From positions 98,670,501 through 98,734,500 of the forward strand of contig CM065815.1 of NCBI GenBank assembly GCA_033398695.1: 64,000 nt of DNA. Direction: 5' to 3'. The notes beneath the pieces are model-generated. The model was not told where the DNA came from. It did not search any database and worked only from the letters and a program-made list of their open reading frames with translations. Shown piece after piece: positions 43,549-55,381 of this stretch. A program made the translations under genes and the position numbers. This DNA comes from Orobanche coerulescens. Lineage: Eukaryota; Streptophyta; Magnoliopsida; Lamiales; Orobanchaceae. Each line of letters begins with the position of its first letter. Positions within the stretch are counted from its first letter, which is position 1.

Positions 43549-45000
43549 ATGTTAGAAATTTCATCGTCACTCGAGGAGGAAATCCGAGAGAATCAGGGTT
43601 CGGACCCATCATTGTTGCGCATCCGAGAGGATGTGGCTCAGGGGAAAGCCCCTGGATTTGTGGTCCACGAGGATGGACTTTTGAGGTTTAAGAATCGGTT
43701 GTGCGTACCGGCGAATGACGAGTTGAAAAACTTGATTTTGAAAGAAGCTCATGCTACCCCTTATTCTGTGCATCCGGGGTCTAGCAAGATGTACAAGGAC
43801 TTGAAACAAAATTACTGGTGGAGTAATATGAAGCGAGAAGTCGCGGAATTTGTTTCGAGATGCTTAACCTGTCAACAAGTTAAGATTGAACATCAGCGAC
43901 CGGCAGGTATGCTGAAACCTCTTCCTATTCCCGAGTGGAAATGGGAAGACATTTCTATGGATTTCATCACGAGTTTGCCGACGAGTCGTCGTGGCATGAA
44001 TACGATCTGGGTGATCGTGGACTGCTTAACTAAATCAGCTCATTTCCTTGAGATCAAGGGAACGTGGGGTCCCGAGAGACTTGCTCAACTGTTCATCAAA
44101 GAGATAGTCAGACTGCACGGTACTCCTAAAAGTATCGTTTCCGATCGTGACACACGGTTTGTGTCCCATTTTTGGAAATCAGTTCATCGTGCTATGGGAA
44201 CCCAGCTTAATCTCAGTACCGCTTTTCACCCTCAGTCCGACGGACAATCAGAGAGGACCATTCAGACATTAGAGGACATGTTGATGGCATGCGTCCTCGA
44301 TTGGAAAGACGATTGGGAAGCCCAACTACCATTGATCGAGTTCACGTATAATAATAGTTGGCATGCTTCGATTAAGATGGCACCTTACGAGGCCTTGTAT
44401 GGTCGTCGTTGTCGATCTCCGTTGTGTTGGGACGACTTATCAGAATCGATCGGCACCGAGCCCGATATGCTTATAGCCGCCCGTGAGAAGGTAGCTTTGA
44501 TCAGAAGTCGTTTGTTGACCGCTCAGAGTCGACAGAAATCATACGCAGATAACCGTCGTAGACCATTAGAGTTCGAGGCTGGCGACCATGTGTTGGTCAA
44601 GGTATCCCCGAGTCGTGGTATCTTCCGTTTTGGGAAGAGGGGAAAGTTGAGTCCGAGATTCATTGGACCGTTTGAGATTTTGGATCGAGTAGGCGAGTTA
44701 GCTTATCGATTGGCTTTACCTCCGGCGTTGAGCCGAATTCATAATGTGTTTCACGTCTCTCAGTTGCGGAAGTATGTTGCCGACCCGAGTCACATACTTC
44801 AGTTCGACGAAATCGAGATCGTCAACGATCATTCATATGAGGAACGTCCTATACGAGTTTTAGAGCGACGAATCAAGCAGTTGAGGAATAAGACGATTCC
44901 TTTGGTTAAAATTCAGTGGTCTAGACACGGAGTCGAAGAGGCTACTTGGGAAACCGAGGATAGTATGCGGGAGAGTTATCCCGAGTTGTTTGACCCTTAG
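43549..45000 (+). CDS. E integrase with chromodomain-like C-terminus (open frame)
   Basis: 483 residues without interruption. The zinc region is [14 protein letters not shown] to [14 protein letters not shown]. The DDE core has DFITSLPTSRRGMN, IVSDRDTRFVSHFW (Gly of the usual DRDGRF is Thr) and [30 protein letters not shown] and the [20 protein letters not shown] motif follow, then [19 protein letters not shown] and the end PELFDP. It would insert element cDNA, with the tail recognising chromatin. As an isolated frame downstream of broken gag and RT it is probably not made as an active enzyme. The sharp change from broken to clean sequence at 43549 is odd. Confidence 0.88.
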   Translation: MLEISSSLEEEIRENQGSDPSLLRIREDVAQGKAPGFVVHEDGLLRFKNRLCVPANDELKNLILKEAHATPYSVHPGSSKMYKDLKQNYWWSNMKREVAEFVSRCLTCQQVKIEHQRPAGMLKPLPIPEWKWEDISMDFITSLPTSRRGMNTIWVIVDCLTKSAHFLEIKGTWGPERLAQLFIKEIVRLHGTPKSIVSDRDTRFVSHFWKSVHRAMGTQLNLSTAFHPQSDGQSERTIQTLEDMLMACVLDWKDDWEAQLPLIEFTYNNSWHASIKMAPYEALYGRRCRSPLCWDDLSESIGTEPDMLIAAREKVALIRSRLLTAQSRQKSYADNRRRPLEFEAGDHVLVKVSPSRGIFRFGKRGKLSPRFIGPFEILDRVGELAYRLALPPALSRIHNVFHVSQLRKYVADPSHILQFDEIEIVNDHSYEERPIRVLERRIKQLRNKTIPLVKIQWSRHGVEEATWETEDSMRESYPELFDP

Positions 45001-45034
45001 TTTCGGGGACGAAACTCTTTTAAGGGGGGGTGTA

Positions 45035-47481
45035 TGTAATACCCAGTTGTAATTCAGTAATTATCATTCAGTATTTATCATTCAGTAATTGATACTCAGT
45101 AATTTCATTCATCATTGATCATTTGTCACTCATATTCAGTCATGGTATTCATCATTCAGAGTAATTGTACCGTGTATCAATCGTCATTCATCACTAATCT
45201 GATTGGAGTTTCGTGCCGTGTTTATCATCATTGTCATTTTCGTTGTGAGCTGTGCGTGAGGAGTAGCGCACGCTACATACTCCTTTTAGCGTACGCTAAT
45301 TGGGTATAGGTAGCGCACGCTACCACTCAGCTTTAGCGCACGCTAAGGTTACCCTGGCTGCAGTCCAGAAGGTACTGGACTGCAGGTGAGTTATAAGTAG
45401 CGCACGCTACGATTGGTAAGTAGCGCGCGCTAGTGGGTTGAAGTAGCGCACGCTAATATGAGGTGTAGCGCGCGCTAAGGACGGATCAGGTTGAGTCCAG
45501 TGGCTACTGGACTGCACTGGATTAATTCATAGCGCACGCTATGTGTTGTTGTTAGCGTACGCAACCGATATATTAGCGCACGCTAAACAATTGTTGTAGC
45601 GCACGCTATCGGGGTCAGATCAGAGGTCAGACAGTTTTCTGGACTCCAGTGCTGGGCATCAATATTTCGTTAGCGCACGCTAATAATGGGTCTTAGCGCA
45701 CGCTAGTAATATGGCCGTAGCGCACGCTACAAGAAGGTACGTAGCGCGCGCTACCGTGTTCGGACAGTGGGTACTGGACTACCCAAATTACCCGTTAGCG
45801 CACGCTACGCTCAAGGGCTAGCGTACGCTAACCTGGACTGACTATAAATTGGACAGTTTAGTCACAGTTCGTCATTTATTCATCTCATTTCATTCCTTCG
45901 GTAATTTTGGGCGATTTCGAGCGATTCGGAGAGGATTCTTCGAGGTGTAATCATCAATCATCATCTTCAAGATCATCTTTCGGATTAATCATCATTTCAT
46001 CATCTTCATCGTATCGAATCAAAGGTATTAATCTCTTGGATCTAGAATTTGATTTTGGGTTTTTCCTCCCGATTTCTTCGTAAGCTTGGATTATCATTGG
46101 AATATGTTGGATAAGGATTATCTACCTTGGATAAGTATATTCTTACGGATTTAATGGTTATTTTGAATTATTTCAAGAACCCTTGGGGTTGACTTGGTTA
46201 TTTTGGGGATTTGATTGTCGTTTCTATAAACTTGAATTGTGGATTTCTATGAGATTATTGATGTCATTGATAATGTTTCTTGGTTTGAATCAATCATTTT
46301 GGAGTTGGTTCGATAATTCGGGTTTGGTTTTAACCAACGGGTATCTCAATGTTTTCGTTAGAGTTCATCTACGAGTTCGGATATTGTTGTATCGACGTTT
46401 GGGTCGGTTATGATCGTATTTGATTCGTGTATTGATCGGTTGTTGGTAACTATTGTTGTTCAAGGTTGTTCGAGCGACCGACATTTCATTTAGGACGTTG
46501 TTCGTGGAAGGACATTCTTCATCGGTATTGAGTAAGTTAATTCTTACTCGGTTAAAAGGATATTCATTCCTTTTGTCGTTGTTCATTCATAATCGTAACT
46601 CATTCATCATTGTATTAACCGTATCAAAACTTGTCATTGTCAATTAATCACCTCAGTCATAAGGAACGACGGTTCCGATCATTTCATTGAGATATCATTC
46701 ATTTCACCATCATTTAATCTTGGTGAGTCATTATTCATCTTCGTTGTCACTTTTGTCATATTGTGGCATTCCGGGTCATACTGGCGTGCCGGTTGGTATG
46801 TGTAGGATTTTCATGTCGGGCACATTATAGTCGTGTGTTGGTTGGTGGCCTCACATTGGACTGTGCACACGAGTTGATGGCTTCGTGAGACTGATTAGGT
46901 ACAAGACCACACGTGTATTCGATCAATACTCGTTGGTGGCTTGTGCACGGACACATTTCCATCCCAGACGTAGTGTGGCGCCATTCCTTTGAGCCGTACT
47001 GATAGTCGATTCATATAGCATGTTTGATTGCGTATGTTTCGACAGGATAATTCATAATTTCAGATATTTCATGATTGTGTATTTTCAACCCTTGAGGATT
47101 GTTGTTATGTATGGCGGCCGTTGGGGATCGCTTTTCGAGTCATGGCAAGGCTAAGGCACGGGAGAGCACGGTGACGCGAGGAGTCAGTGATACTAGTAGG
47201 GGCCAGTCTATTGATCACTTATATTTTCTTCATTTATTCCTTGCAGACATTCCGTTTGAATATTCATTTCACTCGGTGTTGTATATTTTATCTCCATATA
47301 AAATATACTTGTATTGATATCATCACAGGTATGTTGTATGAAACTCCTCATCGGAGTAATTAATTGTGTAATGTGGTTCGGTACTACATTTACCTGTGTA
47401 ATTCATTCATTTTCATTCGCCTGGTGGGTCCCAGTCGGGGGTCCACGGCACTGTAATATCCGCCTAGTTTGGGGTGTTACA
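45035..47481 (+). repeat. E 3' LTR
   Basis: 2447 bp with the complete array (45264-45830) and TATAAATT (45843-45850). In 46040-46280 it lacks CG/CCG/CGG dinucleotides or triplets that the 5' LTR has, so both copies carry small deletions in different places. Confidence 0.92.
45264..45850 (+). promoter_or_regulatory. E 3' LTR palindrome array: four quartets plus a pair, then TATA
   Basis: Eighteen motifs. Quartets begin at 45264, 45398, 45530 and 45671 (steps of 134, 132 and 141 bp), the pair at 45796 and 45819. Spacers contain ACTGGACTGC, ACTGGACTGC, CTGGACTCC and ACTGGACTAC. TATAAATT follows at 45843. This is the cleanest example of the architecture in the window. Confidence 0.82.
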
Positions 47482-47486
47482 TAATT

Positions 47487-48673
47487 TTTGGTGGAATAAT
47501 ATGAAGAAGGATGTTACGGAGTTTGTACTACGGTGCTTGACGTGTCAACAAGTCAAGATCGAACATCAACGACCAGCGGGGTTGTTGAAACCGCTTCCCA
47601 TTCCCGAGTGGAAGTGGGAAGACATCTCTATGGATTTCATCACTGGCATGCCGAGGACTCGAGCCGGAATGAATATGATTTGGGTAATTGTCGATCGGTT
47701 GACCAAGTCAGCACACTTCTTGGGTATTAAGGATACTTGGGGACCAGATAGACTGGCTCGAACCTTTATTGCTGAGATCGTGAGGTTACACGGAACCCCC
47801 AAGACCATTGTTTCGGATCGAGACGGCCGTTTCGTATCGCATTTTTGGCAGGCCGTTCATCAGGCTTTGGGTACGGAGTTGAGATTGAGCACTTCTTTTC
47901 ATCCTCAGTCGGACGGTCAGACAGAGAGGACGATTCAGACGTTGGAAGATATGTTACGAGCTTGTGCCTTAGATTGGAGTAATGATTGGGAGCTTCATTT
48001 GCCATTGATCGAGTTTGCTTACAATAATAGTTGGCACGCGTCAATCAAAATGGCACCGTTCGAGGCACTCTATGGTAGGCGATGTAGGTCGCCATTATGT
48101 TGGGACGAGGCTTCTGAGCTAGTTGGGATGGAGCCGGATATGTTGATAGAGACTAAGGAAAAGATTTCTATCATCCGGGACCGATTGCTGACTGCCCAGA
48201 GTCGTCAGAAATCTTATGCTGATACTCGTCGTCGACCCTTGGAGTTTGAAGTGGGAGATCATGTCTTACTCAAGGTGTCGCCGACCAGAGGGGTCTTCCG
48301 CTCTGGGAAAAAGGGGAAACTTAGTCCGAGGTATATTGGGCCCTTCGAGATTTTGGATAGAGTTGGGGATCTAGCTTATCGCTTGGCATTGCCTCCAGCT
48401 TTGAGTCACGTCCACAGTGTTTTTCATGTGTCTCAGTTGAGGAAGTACGTACCGGATCCGAGCCACATTATCGACTACAGCGAGATTGACGTAGCCGAGG
48501 ATGTTACCTTTCCGGAGAAACCCGTGAGGATCCTTGAGCATCGCGAGAAACAACTTCGGCATAAGACCATTCCACTGGTTAAAGTGCAATGGTCGAGGCA
48601 TGGAGTCGAGGAAGCAACTTGGGAGACGGAAGAGAAGATGCGGGTGGAATACCCCGAATTATTTATTTCTTAA
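47487..48673 (+). pseudogene. D integrase core and chromodomain-like end (after E)
   Basis: Resumes D's polyprotein: [108 protein letters not shown] (next residues RSGKK), [20 protein letters not shown]. It ends [20 protein letters not shown] and PELFIS at 48673. All catalytic landmarks are present and the frame is clean. It is a pseudogene only because E and the upstream stop separate it from the rest. A purine-rich stretch (TTTTTAGAGGGGTAGAA, 48692-48708) precedes the 3' LTR. Confidence 0.88.
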
Positions 48674-48708
48674 GTTTCGGGACGAAACTTCTTTTTAGAG
48701 GGGTAGAA

Positions 48709-50844
48709 TGTAATACCCGTACTTTTGTTGACCGTTTGACCTTTCCGTTCTCCTTATTTTGTCGCTCTGTAAACGCATAGAGATGTTGTGGATATTGTTA
48801 TTAAGTCTCGTGCCTTGTTTAGGCCACGATCATATTGTTTAGACTTTTCGGAAGTGTTCTGGGCCAGAGGAATAGCGCACGCTAGGTCTAGGCTAACGCA
48901 CGCTAATTCAGCTTGATTAGCGCACGCTAGCTTTGAACCGTAGCGCACGCTAAGGGACCAGTCAGGTCAGAACCAGTAACTCAGACTGCTCTCTGGACTG
49001 GCGGATTAACGCATGCTAGGAGTTCGTTAGCACGCGCTATTCGTGGTTAGTAGTGCACGCTAACATCCGTCCGTAGCGCACGCTAATGGCCGGGTCGGCA
49101 GAGGCAGTGACGTTGTCAGGTTTCTGGACTATCAAGTAGCGCACGCTATGCTTCGGCTAGCGCACGCTGAAACTGTTACGTAGCGCACGCTAAGGCATAA
49201 TGGTAGCGCACGCTAATGTTTTGGTCAGTAGAAGCAGTGGAGTTTCAGACTTTCTGGACTAGCAGGTAGCGCACGCTAGGCAGCGGCTAGCGTACGCTAT
49301 ATGTGTTGCGTAACGCACGCTAGTGCTCAGTATTAACGCACGCTAGCGGACCCAGGCAGTAAGCTGAGATTTTGGCAGGGCAGCAGTTAGCGCACGCAAA
49401 GGATGTTTCGTAGCGCGCGCTAACATCTTATGGTAACCACTGGACTACCCGGTAACTTCGCTAGCGCACGCTAATGAAGGAGGCGTAGCATGCGCTAGAC
49501 TGGGCAGATATAAATATGACAGTTGACTTCCATTTCGTCATTTCTCACCTACTTCACTCCTTTTCGACGGAAATCGCTCGGGAGAGACGATCTTGGGCGA
49601 TTGGAAGCAATCTTCCTTCCAACAACAACATATTTGGTTGGAGAACAAGGATTTCTCAACATCTAATTCCTCCTAGCGTCCGAATCAAGGTAAAAATCCT
49701 TAGAACCCTACTTTTTGGAAATTTTGGGGTTTTTCGTAGATTCGTCCGATTTATCCGTTTGGAAGCTTGAGAACCTTGAGATTATGATGTATCTATACCG
49801 TATGCATGCTTTTCCTACGATTTTATGGTTTGGATTGTGCCGTTTTCGGACTTGTGAGATTTTGGACGACTTTCCAACCTCTAGTTGATTATCCGTATAT
49901 CTTTATGAATCGTAGACGGGTTTCGGGGGTTTCTTCGTGTAATTTGAATATGGATAATTGATTATCATATTCCTTGCGAATCGTTTAGGTGCCGGAAGCG
50001 CGTTCTTGGACCTACCGATCTCATACCCCTTTTTCCGTTCGTTTTCTCGATGTCTCAAAGGCAAGTATACATTTATGATTGTGCGTTCTCGACTTTGAAA
50101 GTAAGAAATATTGATGGTATGATATGAACGAACCGTTTCTACGGCATTCATAGATATATTGATGGCATGATATGAACGAACCGTTTCTACGGCATTCATA
50201 TATGAATTGATGGCATGATATGAACGAACTGTTTCTACGGCATTCATACATGTATTGACGGATGATATGAACGAACCGTTTCTACGGTATTCATATACGT
50301 CTTGATGTGGCACTATGAGATTTTAGTTATTCCGGAATACTAGTCTTGAATTGACGAATTGACGGTTACATTTACCTTATTGTCGAGAAGTATTGTGTTT
50401 CATACTTGATATCCTTGCACTAGCTATTCGACGGCTAACCCCTTTATGGGGGAAATACGTTTTATGTATTTCAGGTTCCAAGAGAGCGGACAGGCAGGTA
50501 TCGGGTCGGCATGAAGATGGTGGGCAAGTGTGATACTGTGTTTTTCTTCCAGTTATGTTTGGAGTTTCCCATTCAGTGTTGTTGTACTGGATTGGCTATT
50601 GAATACTCGAGTATTATTTTCCATTTTCCTTGATGTTCCGGCCTGTGTTTGCCGAAGTATTGATTCGAGTTGTGTTGTTTGTGAATACATTGGTTATGTT
50701 TTGAATACCTTTGTATTGTTTTTCATCCCTTTGTGTGTAGACCTTATCGGTCAAAATTTATGGTTCCGCGTATGTTTAGCCTTGTGGGTCCCACGGCGGG
50801 ACTTACGGCGCTGTAATATCCCTGAATAACTCGGGGGTGTTACA
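48709..50844 (+). repeat. D 3' LTR
   Basis: 2136 bp, array 48873-49497, ATATAAATAT at about 49508-49517, and 48-bp tandem units at about 50112-50304. It ends GGGGGTGTTACA before AAAGT. Confidence 0.93.
48873..49517 (+). promoter_or_regulatory. D 3' LTR palindrome array and TATA
   Basis: Same group structure as in the 5' LTR. Individual motifs have decayed independently (TAACGCATGCTA, TAGCACGCGCTA, TAGTGCACGCTA). These are mostly C-to-T or G-to-A changes at CpG, as expected for methylated DNA. Confidence 0.75.
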
Positions 50845-50857
50845 AAAGTGACACTTA

Positions 50858-52306
50858 GGGCTTGTTTACTTTTTATTTAATCAGCTTAATGCTTAATCAG
50901 CTTCATCAATCAGCTATATTTTGCTGTTTACTTTCAACTTAATGATCTTAATAATGTCTTTTTCATTAAGCAACTTTTGGGGTGTCCTTACTATTAAGCC
51001 AGAAATACTTCTCCAATATACCAAAATTACCCTCTCTAATAATAAAAGAATTGAGTATATATAGTATAAATTATCATATAATCTTAATTATAATTGAGTG
51101 TATATAGTATAAATTAAAAATATATATTAATATTATATATTTAAAAGTCATAAAATAAACTATTTATTGATAGAAAAATTAATATAACTATATATATTAA
51201 AATATAACTTAATATATTTATAAAAATATTATCTGATTATTTAAATATACCTGAAAATTATAATATGATTTATGAATATATATATATTATAATATAAATT
51301 AAAATATATATTATGTTATATTATATAAATTGATTTTTTTATATTGACTGTATAGTATAAATTTAAAATATATATTAATATTATATATTTAAAAGTCATA
51401 AAATAAACTATTTATTGATAAAAAATAATATAACTATATATATTAAAAAATAACTTAATATATTTATAAAAATATTGTCTGATTATTTAAATATACCTGA
51501 AAATTATAATATGATTTATGAAAATATATTATAATATAAATTAAAATATATATTATGTTATATTATATAAATTGATTTTTTTATATTGACTATTAAAAAA
51601 ATTAATATAACTATATATATTAAAATATAACTTAATATATTTATAAAAATATTGTCTAATTATTTAAATATACCTGAAATTATAATAAGATTTATGAATA
51701 TATATTATAATATAAATTAAAATATATATTATGTTATATTATATAAATTGAATTTTTTTATATTGACTATTAAAAAAATTAATATAACTATATATATTAA
51801 AATATAACTTAATATATTTATAAAAATATTGTCTAATTATTTAAATATATCTGAAAATTATAATATGATTTGTGAATATATATTATAATATAAATTAAAA
51901 TATATATTATGTTATATTATTTAAATTGATTTTTTTATATTGACTATTAAAATAATTAATATAATTATATATATTAAAATGTGACTTAATGTATTTATAA
52001 AAATATTGTCTGATTATTTAAATATAACTGAAAATTATAATATGATTTATGAAAATATATTATAATATAAATTAAAATATATATTATGTCATATTATTTA
52101 AATTGATTATATAAACTAAAATGCTCAATCTGTCCTTTATAAAAAAGGACTTAATTCATATTGAGGGGTAAAATGGTCATTTCTGTCATTCAGATAGTTC
52201 ATTCAGAAAAGAAAGAAACAACAAGATATTTTTTCAAATCAGACAGATTAATCCACTCAGACAGCTTAATCTATTCAGAGATTAATGCAAAAAAGTAAAG
52301 AGTCCC
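50858..52306. mobile_element. Tourist-like (PIF/Harbinger-type) element with internal tandem repeats
   Basis: Left end GGGCTTGTTTACTTTTT, right end (reverse complement) GGGACTCTTTACTTTTTT, flanked by TTA on both sides (50855-50857 and 52307-52309). This is the TTA duplication and GGG...GTTTA terminus type of Tourist/PIF-Harbinger elements. At 1449 bp it is long for a MITE because the interior (51105-52110) is a tandem array. There is no transposase frame. Confidence 0.65.
51105..52110. repeat. AT-rich tandem array, about 177-bp and 247-bp units
   Basis: The TAATATAACTATATATATTA segment starts near 51179, 51426, 51602, 51779 and 51957, giving steps of about 247, 176, 177 and 178 bp. The longer first unit carries an extra stretch (AAAAGTCATAAAATAAAC) of about 70 bp that later units lack. 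Confidence 0.75.
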
Positions 52307-52309
52307 TTA

Positions 52310-53712
52310 AATAGTTAGTGAATATCCTTATTTTTTTCAATCTGAATCATTGAACAAAGTAATCTCTTCTTGAACATCGGTAAAATAATATATAAAAAGA
52401 TATATATATATATATATATAAACTATAAGAAGAAATATATTATATCCCGTATACATTATAAGTGAATTCTGCCTTTTTTTCAAATGTTCTTTTCTTCATA
52501 GATTGATGTTATTAATGGTGCATAAACTCATGCCATCGTGAACACAGAAATATTAACTAATAGATTGCACTTTTATAAGTACAAATAAAACTTTGGTTGA
52601 TAAACTTTTACCACTTTCCGAACGGAGAGTTTTTAAGTATGTTCTCTTCTATTATAATTTAAACTAAGTTAAAAATAACATATTAAACAAAATCACAAAA
52701 GCATAATGTTAGATTGATAAAGTGTTACCAATTTTTTGTTCATCAAAATTTCCTCTATTCTCTCCCTAGATTGCCTCGCTGCATTACGTGTGCTTCAGAC
52801 ATCCTGGATTCTTGATAGATAATATCAACACAAATTTGAATATTAAAACATAGCAATGTAATGTGTAAATAGTTGGTCGAGTTACGAAGAGATTTGTAGT
52901 TTACTTAAATTATTGTACAAATTAATAGATGGTAAATAACCCGTAAAGGAAGTGAAAACTTGCAGTTTAAGTTTACGTATCTACCGTTTACTAAAATAAA
53001 AATAATACATATATAATTAAGTCAATAGTAACTCATGCAACTAGGAGTTTTTTATACAAAAATATATAATAAGTTACATGTTGTATGATTAAAAAATATT
53101 TTTATTTGATAAAATTTCACTATTTTTAGGCACGAATTTTTCTAAAAGATTTTCTTATTATTTGCCCTTGCGATCCTCGAAATAACTTGTGCATGGACAC
53201 ATGGGATCATAAATAAGTGACATCAATACAAACTCTATGATTAGAGTATTGTATAAAAATAATTTGAATAAACAGAGTAGCATGTAAATAGTAATGTAAA
53301 TTCTTATTTTTACTTTACCTAGAGACTTGCACCAGCAGGTTGGGCCAATTCAAAATAATCTGTAAAAAAAATAATATATATAGAAAGTGGTAAATTTAGA
53401 AATAGTATAATATAATAAGTAAATAGAAATATTTAGTTTAAGAATGTAGTTCAAAAGTTTTAAAAACTAATTCTTATGGTAAAAGTAAATATGTTCATAA
53501 AAACTCATCATTCGTAATGATAGACAATGGAGTTCTCTGAATAATAAGCGTAACTCTAGAACTCTAACTACAGCTACTAAGCCTTTGTCGCTTTTTACCA
53601 TACTACTTATCTATTAAATTATGTATATTTTTAAAACAACTTCATACCTATTTTCTTTCAAATATTCTCAAATATGTACGCAATATATAGTAATTGATAA
53701 ATACAAATAAAA
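52310..53712. other. AT-rich region without recognisable gene; (TA)n at 52400-52421
   Basis: Contains a TA microsatellite at about 52400-52421 and otherwise AT-rich, intron-like sequence. A few minus-strand patches look exon-like (about 53330-53370 and 53160-53230), but none matches a family I recognise. Because it lies upstream of the Helitron helicase on the same strand once D is removed, it could be the same Helitron. That is a guess. Confidence 0.35.
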
Positions 53713-53714
53713 TA

Positions 53715-54007
53715 CTTTCTCCATCCCCCAAATTTCTTCCTAGAAATCTTCGGCACAAGTTTGAATAAAAGAAGTCGTCGAGTGTATTGTGGAGTGTAAT
53801 GTGAGTTGAGAAGGGGTTCTGTATTAGTGTATTATTAGGTTATTAGTGTCTAGTCCCAGGTCAAAGGTCAAGAGTTCAAACCCCACCAATACTAGGTTGG
53901 GTGTGTGAGGTTAAAAAAATTAATTAGTGTCCATAAATGGCATAGGAACAAATTTGATGGACCTACTGAAAAAGAAAGGTAAGAACAAATTTAGGGGATG
54001 GAGGTAG
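53715..54007. mobile_element. Stowaway-like MITE
   Basis: Terminal inverted repeats CTTTCTCCATCCCCCAAATT (left) and, reverse-complemented at the right end, CTACCTCCATCCCCTAAATT, with TA on both sides (53713-53714, 54008-54009). This is the Stowaway (Tc1/mariner) pattern. The interior holds AAGAGTTCAAACCCC (about 53870), resembling a pol III B box, so a SINE may have inserted. Confidence 0.65.
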
Positions 54008-54052
54008 TAAATAATACCTCGTATATAATCAAGTTAGTAATAGTGCATGAAA

Positions 54053-55381
54053 TGTAACAACCCCAATCCACTGGGGAATATTACAGCGCCACAGACCCTC
54101 TCCGTGAGGATCTACCAGGCTAGATACCAAGTCAAGACATCACATCAATATGCCAACATAGCTAAATACGAATAGGTAGACCGATTTGGCCTTTCGTCAA
54201 TAACATACAACTCAAGCTTCATATACATCTCTATTACAAAACTCTTACCCGCACAGGGGTCAAAGTATAACTACACTCCCAAAATAAGGGAGAACACTAC
54301 AGCGGAAAGAATAATACGATTCGACCTACAAATCTCAATACTGGCCCTCATGTGATTAGTATCATTTGTCCTCCATCATCCTTCATACCGATCGCGTGTT
54401 TTTCTTCTCAAGAACCTGCACGTACCTGAATGCAATACAGACATCCACCCCCAATTACTCGGGGTTAGCAAAATTGCACTATTTTGCTAGTGCAAGTATA
54501 AAGTACAAATACGAGCCATACACAATATATTCCGAAAATATAATAATCGAGAATAGCCAACCAGTTAATGTAATAATAAACTTTCTGAGATAATTCACTT
54601 GAGTAAAACAGTTTGAAATCATGAAAGGTAGGAACGAAATCAATATACATTTTTCAAAACATTTTAAGATCTCGAGAGTTATGGAAACACTTGAGTTCGA
54701 AGGACCTTTAACTCATCGAAAACCACTTAGGTACACCGCCCCAAGGATTATTTTCAAAATACAATTCATATCACGAAATGCGGGGTCCACGACCCAATCG
54801 TCCATATCATTCATACGCCCAAAGGTTATTCTCGTCCCATGCTAACAAGCATGAACCTCGGATCTCCTTCGTGCGTATCCGAGTGAATAAACCAATGGTA
54901 AATAAGAGAGTCACACATCAATATGAAAACGGTCACGCAAACGACCCATAGATTAGGATTCCACAACGGACATATAGCATACACTCATAGTTATCCTGGC
55001 ATCGGGCTAGCAAGCCACGAAACTCGGAGTCTTGTGACGACATACCCGGTTTGGATAACCTAATAGTTATCCTGGCATCATGCTAGCAAGCACGAACCTC
55101 GGAGTCTCACGATGGCATACCCAGTTTGGATAACCCATGACGAGTATGTAACACGCCCAAATATACACCCATAAACTATTTTGGCATCGGGCTAGCAAGC
55201 CACGAACCTCGGAGTCTCCTCGAGACATACCCAGTTAGGATAATCCTATGGTAAAGTTCGACCCGTACTAACAAGGACGGATCCCGGAGGTCTCAACGAA
55301 CCCTACCCGGTAGAACATCACTTACAAACGATCATAAACCACGAGGGGATATACTTATCGAACAACACCGAATAATATTAC
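54053..55381 (-). mobile_element. LTR F, partial, interrupted by G
   Basis: On the minus strand it ends ...TGGGGTTGTTACA at 54053, with the CGCTGTAATATTCCCC block just inside, as in the other gypsy LTRs. The remainder is interrupted by G at 55381/55382 and would resume outside the window. It has the CTAGC...GCTAACCCCGAGT...GGGGG block (about 54444-54500, minus) shared with B, C and D. Tandem units of about 76-100 bp (TTATCCTGGCATCGGGCTAG at 54991 and 55067, similar at about 55177) lie in 54991-55250. Solo LTR or full element cannot be decided. Confidence 0.7.

Larger units (their letters stand above)
37459..47481 (+). mobile_element. Ty3/gypsy LTR retrotransposon E nested in D
   Basis: LTRs 37459-39854 (2396 bp) and 45035-47481 (2447 bp), TGTAATACCCAGTTG...TTTGGGGTGTTACA. 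Perfect target duplication TAATT at 37454-37458 and 47482-47486. Primer site TTGGTATCGGAGCG at about 39859-39872; purine tract AAGGGGGGGTGTA at 45022-45034. Its gag and pol closely resemble element G at the right end of the window. The interior from about 40345 to 43548 is full of small indels, while 43549-45000 is clean. Confidence 0.93.
31629..50844 (+). mobile_element. Ty3/gypsy LTR retrotransposon D (Tekay/Del-like), host of element E
   Basis: LTRs 31629-33764 and 48709-50844, both 2136 bp, TGTAATACCCGTAC...GGGGGTGTTACA. Perfect 5-bp duplication AAAGT at 31624-31628 and 50845-50849. The primer site TGGTATCAGAGCTTA (33770-33784) fits initiator tRNA-Met. Polyprotein order is gag, protease, RT, RNase H, integrase with chromodomain-like end. 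Element E lies between the integrase zinc region and its core. D is broken by E, by one in-frame stop and by disturbance in the gag zinc knuckles. Confidence 0.94.

Noticed and set aside
52700..53370. Short exon-like minus-strand patches suggestive of an RPA-like Helitron gene
   Set aside because: Pieces are too short and I could not match any to an OB-fold or zinc motif; left as unassigned.
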